64,000 nucleotides of DNA from Haematococcus lacustris (Eukaryota > Chlorophyta > Chlorophyceae > Chlamydomonadales > Haematococcaceae), in NCBI GenBank assembly GCA_030144725.1, contig JASKMD010000010.1, positions 4,461,045 through 4,525,044 on the forward strand, given 5' to 3'. Position numbers and translations under genes: made by a program. Below, piece after piece: positions 45,701 through 54,020 of this stretch (its first letter is position 1; the number at the start of each line of letters is the position of its first letter). The notes below the pieces were generated by a model. It had not been told where the DNA came from. It ran no database searches and saw only the letters and a program-made list of their open reading frames with translations.

Positions 45701-48700
45701 GCTATGCTCGAATATGATGGCACGCTGCAGGTTGGTGATGCGCAAAGATATTGACCGGGCATTGAACTTGCCCTTGCTCTTGACGTTGCGAGCATCTGCA
45801 ATTGTAACAAGTCATGTTTGTGACATTAGAAGGTGCAGAAACAAGGATGGGCTGGGTGCAACTGACATGGGTAAACATGTATGATGTAGCATCACCTACT
45901 TGGCACATAGATGGACATGACTGCACACAATAGCTTGGGGGTCTTGTAGTAGGCATCATGAAAGTGTTTCGCCCTGTCGGATGGTGCTCCCAGGATAGCG
46001 TCACCAAGAAACTTCTTCATCACTGCTAGCTGCAGACGGCAGATACGACAAGTTGATGTCAGTAATGCATAGATGATATCTACATGTGCAACTATTGCTC
46101 TACATGCTTTCTCTTGCCTGGACTGATGTTGGGAGACCGGAAACTCTTCATCTCTCAGGGTAGCTTGCCAAAATGCGTAGGTTGAGCTCAAAGCCGACTC
46201 CGTTGCTAACTTGGTGGCCTCCGACATGCCCCCGCGTTGCTGCAAAGCTGCTGTTGATGGGTCATCATACAACTGCGCCAGTAAAGCATCGTCGACGTCG
46301 TCGTCGGGGGCTGGCGCTGTGGCAGGGGCTGGGGCAGGCACTCCTGTTGGGGCGGGCACCAGCAATACTGTAGGAGCTGCGGCATCAGCGGCTGCATCGG
46401 TGGCAGGGGCTTCTGCTGCGGGCGTCATCTGTCGTTGACCATCTTGACCAGTTACACGCCCAGAGCGGCGCGGCGGCATTGGTAACAACGTTGTTGCTGC
46501 TGTCGTTACGGCGGGTTTGTGAAGGCTTCGCCCCAACAGCATGGCTTGTGTGGTCACGTTCGACGGCCCTGAGCTCACAACGGATCCTGCGGCCTGATGT
46601 TGCGGTGATGGTACTAGACTGCATGACTGCGCTGGGGAATGGAGTGCCAGCGAGACACGGGGAGCTAACCTTTGACCTATGTCACACATTATGGCTTGCA
46701 CGTGCAACCTGCAAGCCGCGACTTGCAAGCCCACCATCTCTAGACGGAAAGAGCTAGGTCCCCGCAATAGTTATGATGCGACAGGGTAGCTGGAATGCGA
46801 GGAATGGGCGGATAAGGGTATATGTTTATAATGCCAGCCTGGCATGAGAGCTTCGGGATGCGAGCTGCGAGCCGGATAGAATCGTTGGGGTGCAATTGTC
46901 AAACTCCGCATGCTATCAATACAGTTCACAAGGAAGCTTCGCTTTTGTATAATTGACGGGCCGCGGGGTGCGCTTTTGTATAATTGACGGGCCGCGGGGT
47001 ACGCTTTTGTATAATTGACGGGCCGCGGGGTACGCTTTTGTATAATTGCCGCGGGCACTTCAGATATACCAGATAATCGCCTCTACCTCGCACATTACGC
47101 GAATCTAATGGACTCGTCCTCGTCTCCGCGGCCATATACACCTCGGCTGCGCCTCGGTGTATATGGCCGCCTCGCCTCGGACTCGTCCATTATTTTCGCA
47201 TAATGTACTCGGCCCGCCGATTATCCATTACATAATGCTCTCGGACCGCCAATTATCTACTACATAATCATAGTAGCCCGTGTGTGAGCCTGTGGGTGTG
47301 AGTAACTGCCATAATGTCCTGTTATCCGTAGTTCTGTAGTGTTGAGGGATACTACAACTAATAACAATGAAGGTGTTGTACTGCCAGCCCACATACCCAG
47401 GTGTACTGAGAAATAGAGGGACCTCTGCGCTCAACCCTCTGCGCTCAACCCACCTGCCACGTTGCTGGGGCTTGCAGGCTAACCGGACCCCGCCTGCTGT
47501 CCAACTTCACCTGCTTCTTCTTCTCCACCAACACCCTCATCGTGGTGGCGTCTGTGAGGGAGGCGACAGCCAGCTCCACATTCTTCGGTGCCTTCAACAA
47601 CACGATGGCAGCAGAGCTGGCAGGGGTGGCCTTCAACCTGGGATGTGGGGACCAGCTCCATGCCTCCAGCTCCTGCAATGGAGATGTCATGTTTGCCGGA
47701 GACACCTACTGCACCGTGCCCAACCCAGAACCCCCTCCCCCCAACACCCCCCCTGCCCTGCCGCCCTCCCCCTCTCCCTCGCCTCCTGCCCCCCCCACCT
47801 CACGTACCCCACCACCTCCTGCCCCCACCCCACCCTCACCCTCACCACCGCCCGTCTCCAGGCCCTTCCCATTCTCAAACTGCAACAGGGCCAGTGACCG
47901 CAGCCCCTGGCGAATGAGCCTGGCCAGTCAGGAGGCCGGGTTTTACAACCCCGCCAGCCGGGTGGCTGGAACGCGGGTCTGCCTAGTTGTCTTTGTCAAC
48001 CGCACGGCGGCAGGCAGTTGCAGGGTGGATGGCGGCAACACCTGCTGCACCATGGGCATGAACAAGGTCGACTTCAATGTCGGTGAGTTCAAGCAGTTCA
48101 GTCCAGCTCAGGCCCAGGCAGCTCTGCTGTTCCTGGCATCTCCCTCGGTACAGCACAGCAAAAGGGTATAGGTCAAGGCAGGACAAAGTAGGAGCGAGGC
48201 GTGGATCGGAACGGGAGGAACACGACCAGGAAGGGTTCAGGGCGTTCGCAATAGGCTGTGACGGAGCAGCGACTGCTGGATACTGGCCGCAGCACCCGAT
48301 TGCCAGCACTCGGTCCAGGACGTCACCGTGAACGGGGAGCCTGCGTCTCCCGCGATTTTCGAGCGCACCACCCCCGTCATGAAAATCACCGGCCTCAAGA
48401 CTCCCTACGCCACGTGAGTATTGGGTGCAACCAAAGAGCGCAGCGGGCAACAAAAATAGCAAAGGAGCTGCGCCCACACAGCTTGCGCCAGTTTGAAGCA
48501 AGCCATGCAGAAGCTGAGAAATCCCAACACATCCCACCACATATAGCAGGCAGCTAAGGGTTGGCGTGTGCTGCCGTGATCCGCAGGGGGTTGATCGATG
48601 GCGTGGAAGTGTGTTTCACACTGGACGAGACCAGCAACTGCCCGACCCTGTCTAGCCTATGCGGCGGCACCGTGTGCCGCTATGCGGTGTATAACGAGCC

Positions 48701-48749
48701 GCAGAGGTACAATTGCTGCCCTGTGAGCATGTTTGACGCGTCCCAGTGA
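29453..48749 (+). CDS. Giant multi-module pherophorin-type extracellular glycoprotein
   Basis: A secreted wall/matrix Hyp-rich glycoprotein of about 2000 residues. Exons read by eye with consistent GT-AG sites and phases: 29453-29706, 29784-29911, 30119-30256, 30895-30996, 31282-31431, 32063-32155, 32665-32776, 33181-34538, 35098-35157, 35704-35802, 36093-36197, 36639-36864, 37691-38111, 38402-38555, 38808-39135, 39505-39602, 39811-40531, 40642-40817, 40995-41305, 41514-41601, 47478-48082, 48293-48413, 48587-48749. Residues 1-28 are a signal peptide (VVLALLASLLHSIAAQ). Exons 1-5 are a DUF3707 domain (FPYLACDS, CCRMDVGRIHF, CPTLDSFC, SCCP). Eight modules follow, each C-x(17-27)-C...FxC...CGD...C, with Pro-rich linkers; the longest hinge is in exon 8. 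Exons 21-23 form a second DUF3707 domain (CCTMGMNKVDF, CFTLDETSNCPTLSSLC, NCCP) and the stop TGA. Exons 5 and 12 each need a +1 frame change at C-runs. Intron 20 is 5.9 kb and full of mobile DNA. Ordinary pherophorins have just two such domains joined by one hinge. Confidence 0.85.
31440..31535 (-). mobile_element. tRNA-derived SINE-like fragment in intron 5
   Basis: On the minus strand the sequence has AGTGGTGGCTTTGGTCTGG, then AAGGTCACGGGTTCTAGTCCC, resembling the A-box/B-box spacing of a tRNA gene (B-box-like GGTTCTAGTCC). The stem pairing needed for a functional tRNA is poor, so a SINE head is more likely. No 3' tail or target duplication was seen. Confidence 0.35.
32205..32505. repeat. 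Three imperfect repeats in intron 6
   Basis: Blocks at about 32205-32262, 32277-32332 and 32437-32495 share GGCTAAGGG, GAAGC/GGCCACTTCTGA and GCAGCTGCCRCTTGG. They look like decayed tandem copies of an approximately 60-90 bp unit with no coding content. Confidence 0.6.
33290..34436 (+). repeat. Poly-proline hinge coding repeat (SPPPPPP)n
   Basis: About 1.15 kb of almost pure pyrimidine within exon 8. In the frame of the gene it encodes about 380 residues, mostly Ser/Arg-Pro(6) units. The hinge is expected to be hydroxylated and glycosylated, forming a stiff rod, as in other volvocine wall proteins. The strand asymmetry keeps other frames open as well; these are not genes. Confidence 0.95.
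36466..36597. repeat. (ACTGC)n pentamer array in intron 11
   Basis: About 26 perfect copies of the pentamer CACTG/ACTGC, placed about 40 bp upstream of the intron 11 acceptor (36638). It is one of several pentamer arrays of the window. Confidence 0.95.
38621..38661. repeat. Short interstitial TTAGGG tract in intron 14
   Basis: GTTAGGGTTAGG, then after a short break four TTAGGG units (GGGTTAGGGTTAGGG). Too short to be a telomere; it may be a fill-in at a repaired break. Confidence 0.7.
42080..42865. repeat. Compound CAG/CGG-rich repeat in intron 20
   Basis: Nearly 800 bp of GCAGCAGCRGCAACA-type sequence with repeated longer units such as GCATCAGGAGCGACAACATC and GGCAACACTGGCAGCAGC. It gives open frames of poly-Gln/Ala/Ser type in every direction, which I regard as shadows. 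Confidence 0.9.
42985..43171 (-). pseudogene. Fragment of the unknown intron-nested gene, second copy
   Basis: The minus-strand peptide LHGAYYNKPKLLCAAMCIYVL matches FHDAYYKTPKLLCAVMSIYV in the gene at 44914-46737, and the splice donor that follows is at the same place (CTATGTGCTAA then GTGAGT, against CTATGTGCCAA then GTAGGT). The next exon is not found; CAG-rich repeat sequence takes its place. It lies upstream of foldback element 1 just as the full gene lies next to foldback element 2. Confidence 0.6.
44040..44712 (+). mobile_element. Foldback element 1 (tandem repeats plus hairpin)
   Basis: It begins with TTATAACTGCCAGGCTGGC (about 44043), followed by tandem units of 21 bp (CATAATGGTCGAGCGGCAAAG); this head is repeated from about 44320. 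At 44556-44709 a long imperfect hairpin starts with CAGATATACCAGATAATCGC. Its stem includes CATACATCCC/GGGATGTATG around the loop TCGGCTACGCCTC, and the outer right arm contains CTCGACCATTAT, the complement of the tandem-unit core. No ORF. The same layout recurs at 46825-47265. Confidence 0.7.
44914..46737 (-). CDS. Unrecognised three-exon gene nested in pherophorin intron 20
   Basis: Exons 46737-45900, 45795-45575 and 45444-44914 join in phase (donor GTAGGT and acceptor TGCAG in phase 1; then GTGGGT and GTGTAG in phase 0), giving about 530 residues. I chose ATG 46737; the frame is open slightly further upstream without an ATG. The N-terminal third is Ala/Pro-rich with an acidic patch (DDDVDDALLAQLYDD). 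The middle has YAFWQATLRDEEFPVSQHQS and LQLAVMKKFLGDAIL, then YYKTPKLLCAVMSIYVP. Exon 2 is basic (NVKSKGKF, ITNLQRAIIFEHSRLNRF). Exon 3 has KRAKLITAEDWERAKPH, then runs into a 28-bp repeat that codes for Pro/Ala/His-rich sequence. I recognise no family. A partial second copy at 42985-43171 and flanking foldback elements suggest it belongs to a mobile unit. Confidence 0.55.
44938..45270. repeat. 28-bp tandem repeat (GGCCATGTGGGGGTAGGGCG)
   Basis: About twelve copies of a 27-28 bp unit GGCCATGTGGGGGTAGGGCG followed by CCGCGCT, with little variation and no spacers. It overlaps the last exon of the antisense nested gene; since the unit is not a multiple of three, the encoded peptide changes frame from copy to copy. 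Confidence 0.9.
46825..47265 (+). mobile_element. Foldback element 2 (tandem repeats plus hairpin)
   Basis: Starts with TTTATAATGCCAGCCTGGC, related to the head of element 1. Four 30-31 bp units containing TATAATTGACGGGCCGCGG occupy 46941-47055. Then comes CAGATATACCAGATAATCGC (47061) and a hairpin with stem GCGGCCATATACACC/GGTGTATATGGCCGC around the loop TCGGCTGCGCCTC (about 47127-47169). After the hairpin, inverted versions of the tandem unit follow (CTCGGCCCGCCGATTATC, CTCGGACCGCCAATTATC). Compared with element 1 the loop and flanks are kept while the stem sequence is different. Confidence 0.7.
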
Positions 48750-49120
48750 GGATGGACGCCTTCCCCAGACATTAGCACTGTAGTCCGAGTATTGTAGCGT
48801 TGGGAATGTAGTCTGAAGTGTGAAGTGCATTGGCTGCAATATAATCTGTCCGCCTTAACGCAGTTTTTTATAGGTGCATGGTGCATGTCTCCTATGATGC
48901 ATGTCAGGCCCAACAAAACTTATTCAACAAGGAACAACATGTCGGCCTGTGGGTAATCTCACTCAGCTACTACAAACAAGTTGTAGCATCCTCGGTCGCA
49001 CCCTTGATGACTACAAACCCCACTCCGGTGGCACTCTTTCCTGGGGCTAATCCCCCTTGACCACTGGGCACCTCATCAAAACTAACAGCTCAACGCTTAT
49101 ATGGCTAACAGCCTGTGTAA
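48750..49120 (+). other. Probable 3' UTR of the pherophorin gene
   Basis: No coding features. TGTAA, the usual green-algal poly(A) signal, occurs at about 49117 (GCCTGTGTAAACC), which would give a 3' UTR of about 370 bases just before the convergent Fanzor-like exon. Confidence 0.35.
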
Positions 49121-49131
49121 ACCACTAGGGC

Positions 49132-49944
49132 CTATGCATTGTTGCGGGCCCGACCATCGATGCCCCGCCGGTACTCAGCAGCCCGGTGCAGCCTCTGCCT
49201 AACCTTGGGCAGCCGGTCATTAACCCGCTTGTAGCCCTGCTGGTACTCCTTGCCAACGGGGGGCAGAGCCTCCCTGTCCTTCCAGCTGCACAGCTCAAGG
49301 GGGCGCTGCGTGCTCTCCCCAATGCGCTGGAAGTTGAAGCAGGCGTTGGTGTCCCGGTCCAGCCACCTGCCCCATGAGGGAGCCTGGGGTCGTGGCACTG
49401 GGCCAGGTGCTGCAGGGAGGGGCTGGGCCTGGGCAGTGGGAGGGGATGGGGCCTGGGCTGGGGGAAGGGGAGGGGGGGCCTGGGCAGGGGGAGGGGCAGG
49501 GAGGTCCTGGGCAGGGGCAGGTGGGGGGTCCTGGGCAGGGGCAGGTGGGTTGGGCGGCACCTGATGGCACCACTGCAGGCCCCGCACATACTTGGCATGC
49601 CGCAGGCTCCAGGCTGGGCGCACCAGCCACTGGTTGACTTGGCCTGCTGGGGGTACCCAGTCTTCGGGCCTAGGCTGGTCATCTGGCAGGTGCAGCTCAC
49701 ATGCCTGGCGGGCATGCACTGATGAGCTGACACGGCTGGTGCGGAACTCATCCACAATCACCAGCCTGTCAGGCCTGGGATCTGTGCTGGGCCTGCTGGG
49801 CTGCTCCACCACCTTGCGAAACCCATTCCGCACTGCCTTGGCTTTCCACCCACCACTGCTGAAACAGCCCGCTCCCAGGAACACCGCCACTCCCCTCTCC
49901 TGTTGGTAGTGGTGGCGTGACACCCACTTCATCCCATTCACCAC
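49132..49944 (-). CDS. Fanzor (TnpB-like) nuclease, C-terminal exon
   Basis: The reading frame begins at a splice acceptor (CTGCAG, 49950-49945) and ends at 49132, so it is a terminal exon of a spliced gene. It contains VIVDEFRTSR, matching the (V)DE(F/Y)RTS motif ahead of the zinc ribbon in TnpB/Fanzor proteins, and about 110 residues later GRWLDRDTNACFNFQRIG, matching the RuvC-III RDxNAxxN motif with its catalytic Asp. Between them is a Pro-rich insert of (PPAPAQD)-like repeats. Oddly, the first Cys pair expected right after RTS is replaced by VSSSVH, although an isolated WC is present later. RuvC-I and most of the N-terminus would be in upstream exons beyond the (GGTCAG)n array, which I could not find. 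TnpB family proteins are RNA-guided nucleases of transposons; activity here is unknown. Confidence 0.6.
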   Translation of the reverse strand: MVNGMKWVSRHHYQQERGVAVFLGAGCFSSGGWKAKAVRNGFRKVVEQPSRPSTDPRPDRLVIVDEFRTSRVSSSVHARQACELHLPDDQPRPEDWVPPAGQVNQWLVRPAWSLRHAKYVRGLQWCHQVPPNPPAPAQDPPPAPAQDLPAPPPAQAPPPLPPAQAPSPPTAQAQPLPAAPGPVPRPQAPSWGRWLDRDTNACFNFQRIGESTQRPLELCSWKDREALPPVGKEYQQGYKRVNDRLPKVRQRLHRAAEYRRGIDGRARNNA

Positions 49945-49950
49945 CTGCAG

Positions 49951-50162
49951 GTCAGGTCAGGTCAGGTCAGGTAAGGTAAGGTAAGGTAAGGTAAGGTAAG
50001 GTAAGGTAAGGTAAGGTAAGGTAAGGTCAGGTCAGGTCAGGTCAGGTCAGGTCAGGTCAGGTCAGGTCAGGTCAGGTCAGGTCAGGTCAGGTCAGGTCAG
50101 GTCAGGTCAGGTCAGGTCAGGTCAGGTCAGGTCAGGTCAGGTCAGGTCAGGTCAGGTCAGGT
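49951..50162. repeat. (GGTCAG)n hexamer/pentamer-type array beside a splice acceptor
   Basis: Repeats of GGTCA with an inner block of GGTAA units (about 49971-50026). The array directly abuts the minus-strand acceptor of the Fanzor-like exon, so it makes up the 3' end of that intron, where its complement TGACC gives a pyrimidine-containing tract. Confidence 0.9.
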
Positions 50163-50833
50163 CACTATATTCCCCACTAACCAAAGTAAGCACGAGCCCA
50201 GGGGGAGAGGGGTTCAAGGCGGCTCACTGACATGATGATGACGATGCACTTGCTGCGTGTACATAGGCTCAGACGCTCCCAACATGGGGTTGGTAATATG
50301 CATGCGATTACTCTCTCAGTACTTCATCTTTTTCGATAGCGTTTGTCACATTGGCAGCTGCACTTCATTGCGCGTAATTTGACCATCAGCGCAAGCCATT
50401 GGAGTCTTTGCTCGCGTACTGCCACATGTGCCCGCGAACAAATCACAGCGGCGAGACGGGTCTCCTTGACACGGTGAGCCTCATCCCTGTGACCCCATCT
50501 AACTAGCGTAGTGAGCTGGTTGTGCACAAATGGAATGTCCGGCCGACACCCAACGCGATGCCTGCCGGGCGTGCAGGGCGCCTAGACGGGGCAACTAAAA
50601 CATCTGGTTGTATTCGCTTCCGCCGAATACATCATTTCGGTCGGCGCACACTAAGGTATCACCGGCTTACACCCCCCCCTCCTCCACTGTGCCCTCCACT
50701 GTGTTGCACCCGCTGCACCTATAGGGAAGTCGATACAAAGACCTTGATCTTGACCCATTGGCCCATCTATTGAAACAAATTGCACATTAAACAGCCCAGG
50801 CCTCAATCAGTTTAACACTTTCAAAGTTACATC
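50163..50833. other. Noncoding region between divergent gene pieces
   Basis: I see no recognised gene here. Upstream exons of the Fanzor-like gene (minus strand) may lie here: LEPLSPWARAYF followed by GTTAGT at about 50175-50210 is one possible exon end, but its splice phase does not match. Confidence 0.35.
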
Positions 50834-52542
50834 ATGTTCACCAGGCAGGTTCAAGGCCACGGCATGCAACGACCCATCATGCCCGCCCCCCCTCCACCCA
50901 TCATTGCAGGAGCCCACCTCATCAAGCCTGCCCACCCCCTCCCAGCCCACCCCTCCCAGCCCAATCCCGCCCAGTCCACCCCCTCCCAGCCCAACCACTC
51001 CCAGCCCACCCCCTCCAATCCCAACCCCTCCCAGCCTTCCCATCCGCTCCCTTGCTCGCTGCCTGCTCCCCTTCCCCCCCCCCGCCCCCTCCCAGCCCTA
51101 GGCACCACCATGAGGGGTAAGAGGCTTAGCAAGAAGAAGATCATGATTCGGCACCGGGTGGCACCAGGCATCCCGTCAGGCAGTGAAGCCCAGCAGCCCT
51201 GCCCATCTCCTGACCCACCCGCGTTCACCACCAACTTCATTCCCACGCAAGTGGGGCGCTGTGGGAAGCCTGCGGCCAGGACAGCAGCATACCTCGCACA
51301 ACACTACCTCAGCACAGCCAGGCTGGTGCTGCAGACACATGTCAGCCGCCGCAAGCTGTGCAACCATGTGCAGAGAGCTGTTCGTGAATGAGCAGTGCCT
51401 GGTGCCAAACCCACACCGACCTGGGCAGAGCACCACTGTGGGGCGGCAGTTGCGCGTGGTAGCCAAGTACCTGAAGAGCAAGACCCTTGGTGAGGCTGGG
51501 CTGGGCTGGGCTGGGCTGGGCTGGGCTGGGCTGGGCTGGGCTGGGCTGGGCTGGGCTGGGCTGGGCTGGGCTGGGCTGGGCTGGGCTGGGCTGGGCTGGG
51601 CTGGGCTGGGCTGGGCTGGGCTGGGCTGGGCTGGGCTGGGCTGGGCTGGGCTGGGCTGGGCTGGGCTGGGCTGGGCTGGGCTGGGCTGGGCTGGGCTGGG
51701 CTGGGCTGGGCTGGGCTGGGCTGGGCTGGGCTGGGCTGGGCTGGGCTGGGCTGGGCTGGGCTGGGCTGGGCTGGGCTGGGCTGGGCTGGGCTGGGCTGGG
51801 CTGGGCTGGGCTGGGCTGGGCTGGGCTGGGCTGGGCTGGGCTGGGCTGGGCTGGGCTGGGCTGGGCTGGGCTGGGCTGGGCTGGGCTGGGCTGGGCTGGG
51901 CTGGGCTGGGCTGGGCTGGGCTGGGCTGGGCTGGGCTGGGCTGGGCTGGGCTGGGCTGGGCTGGGCTGGGCTGGGCTGGGCTGGGCTGGGCTGGGCTGGG
52001 CTGGGCTGGGCTGGGCTGGGCTGGGCTGGGCTGGGCTGGGCTGGGCTGGGCTGGGCTGGGCTGGGCTGGGCTGGGCTGGGCTGGGCTGGGCTGGGCTGGG
52101 CTGGGCTGGGCTGGGCTGGGCTGGGCTGGGCTGGGCTGGGCTGGGCTGGGCTGGGCTGGGCTGGGCTGGGCTGGGCTGGGCTGGGCTGGGCTGGGCTGGG
52201 CTGGGCTGGGCTGGGCTGGGCTGGGCTGGGCTGGGCTGGGCTGGGCTGGGCTGGGCTGGGCTGGGCTGGGCTGGGCTGGGCTGGGCTGGGCTGGGCTGGG
52301 CTGGGCTGGGCTGGGCTGGGCTGGGCTGGGCTGGGCTGGGCTGGGCTGGGCTGGGCTGGGCTGGGCTGGGCTGGGCTGGGCTGGGCTGGGCTGGGCTGGG
52401 CTGGGCTGGGCTGGGCTGGGCTGGGCTGGTTCAAGGTAGTGAGCTAGGTGCAGCAGCGCCGGCTCCTGGCTTCACGCTACGCAAGCGTACCACACCTTCT
52501 GAGTTGGGGCTGCCCAAGACAGCTGCCAAGCACAAGCGGTGA
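50834..52542 (+). pseudogene. Unrecognised gene remnant split by a (CTGGG)n intron
   Basis: A Pro-rich leader is followed by MRGKRLSKKKIMIRHRVAPG (about 51110), [19 protein letters not shown] and, in another frame, [20 protein letters not shown] and [10 protein letters not shown] donor GTGAGG at about 51490 leads into the (CTGGG)n array; an acceptor CTAGGTGCAG at about 52453 leads to [17 protein letters not shown] and PKTAAKHKR then a stop, a basic nuclear-localisation-like end. The frame change near 51370 and the lack of a known domain make this a probable decayed gene, possibly part of a mobile element. No function is assigned. Confidence 0.3.
51496..52428. repeat. (CTGGG)n pentamer array, about 187 copies
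   Basis: An almost perfect 0.93-kb array of CTGGG. It starts about 5 bases after a GTGAGG donor-like site. All six frames are open (GLGWA and PSPAQ repeats), which is not coding evidence. Confidence 0.98.
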
Positions 52543-52949
52543 TCCACGAGACTTAGTTAGACAGCCCCCCAGCGCCAACTCAGGTTGTAAAGTGCGCAAC
52601 AAAGGCTGTACCGGCCACCTCCCCCAACCACCTGCCAACCGCCTTCGTGCCACATTCCCGCAACCGTTTTCCGATCCGACTGCTTCTGCCGATGCGCATG
52701 CTCGTGTAGAGCAACCTAAGCGGCGCGGGTGGTCGCAGCGATGACTGCATGCCCCGGACCGGCTCAAATTTGAATTACTAACTTTGATGCATTGCTGTGC
52801 ACGGCCTACTGACTGGATAATTATTCTGGATGGGTGAAAGGTAGCTGGCTGGGTTGGCTACATACTGAGCCAGCTAGCATCAAATTTGGCGCAGCGAGTG
52901 CAGGGTTACAGCCGTCCTACTACCAGGGGTCGGTTTACTGTCATTTTTT
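52543..52949. other. Noncoding spacer
   Basis: Nothing recognisable beyond ordinary unique sequence; short open frames lack any motif. Confidence 0.4.
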
Positions 52950-53330
52950 GAATGTTGGGAGCGCCCGACATAGGCTCAGTACAATGGCATGTGAGATATC
53001 TTTATTATTCTGAGCATTCATGACAACCTCCGGTTGCTTTTCGATGGAAACCGTGGCAGTGCACTTGAACACGAGTGCCTGGCACCATCCGCTGGCCCAG
53101 CTGTGCATCTTGTGTATGTGCAGCCTATGAAAGTAACCACTCAAGCGCCCCAAACACAGTTTAACACCACCCCCACCATTTGAACCACTTCACCGCCATG
53201 GCTAGGTGTCAAGGGTCCTGTCAGGGCTCAGGGTAGGCGTCTCCCCCATCAGCGCCCTCGTAGCCAGCTGGCACCTAGCATCTGGCACCAACTGGCCTCG
53301 CTGGCAGGTTCAGAGGCAAAAGGGCAGGGT
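52950..53330 (-). pseudogene. Decayed LINE 3' end, first copy
   Basis: The minus-strand piece VFKCTATVSIEKQPEVVMNA resembles IFECTATSSIRQQAEFAMTF of the neighbouring copy, and 53205-53330 resembles 53895-53990 at the DNA level. It is a more decayed tandem relative of the element at 53384-54020. Confidence 0.55.
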
Positions 53331-53383
53331 GCTTGAGGGGCTTGTAAGGGATAGGTGGCTTACACCGCTTAAGCCGTCAGCCG

Positions 53384-54020
53384 TTAGGCTGCTTGGCCGC
53401 CCTCCCCCTCTAGAGGTTCGGGACTTTCTGCAACGCACTTCAAAGCAAGGTGCACAAACAAAGGTGCACATGGGCTCAACATGAAGTCATGCAAGTTCTC
53501 ATTACTGTCCTGAAAAGTCATGGCAAACTCCGCCTGCTGCCTGATGGAACTCGTGGCAGTGCACTCAAAGATGAAATGCATGGCGTCATCCACTACCCCC
53601 TCTGTGCATCTAGTGCATGTGCGATCAATGAAAGTAACCCCCTCAAACCGAGCCTTCTCCACCCCCAAACCGCTGTTGCCTAACCTGAACCTAGTCAAGC
53701 TCGTGCGGACCTCTGTAGAGAGCTGTCTGTTCATCAGGTGTGGTGCCATGTGATTGATGCCAATGCCATCACCATGCATGAACCATGCAGCATACGAGCA
53801 TCTCAGGCAACGTCTCAGGCAGACTAGAGTCCCCCTCAAACCCAACCCAACGCCTCCCCCACCTCTCGAGCCACTTGACTTCCATAGCCTTGGTGCCTAG
53901 GACCATGTCCGGGCTCAAGGTGAAATTACCCCCCATCAGCTCTCCGGCGGCAAGCTGGAACTGAGCACTCCAGCTGGCCTGACACCTCCTGCCTAACTCC
54001 TCATCTGCCTTGATGGCCCT
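53384..54020 (-). pseudogene. LINE 3' end with zinc-finger motif, second copy
   Basis: HLMNRQLSTEVRTSLTRFRL and then FIDRTCTRCTEGVVDDAMHFIFEC form the Cys/His zinc-binding motif that follows the reverse transcriptase in many LINEs. Upstream sequence GGNFTLSPDMVLGTKAM belongs to the same element, in another frame. No RT or endonuclease is present, so this is a 5'-truncated, frameshifted fragment. It abuts Fanzor-like sequence at about 54020. Confidence 0.6.
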
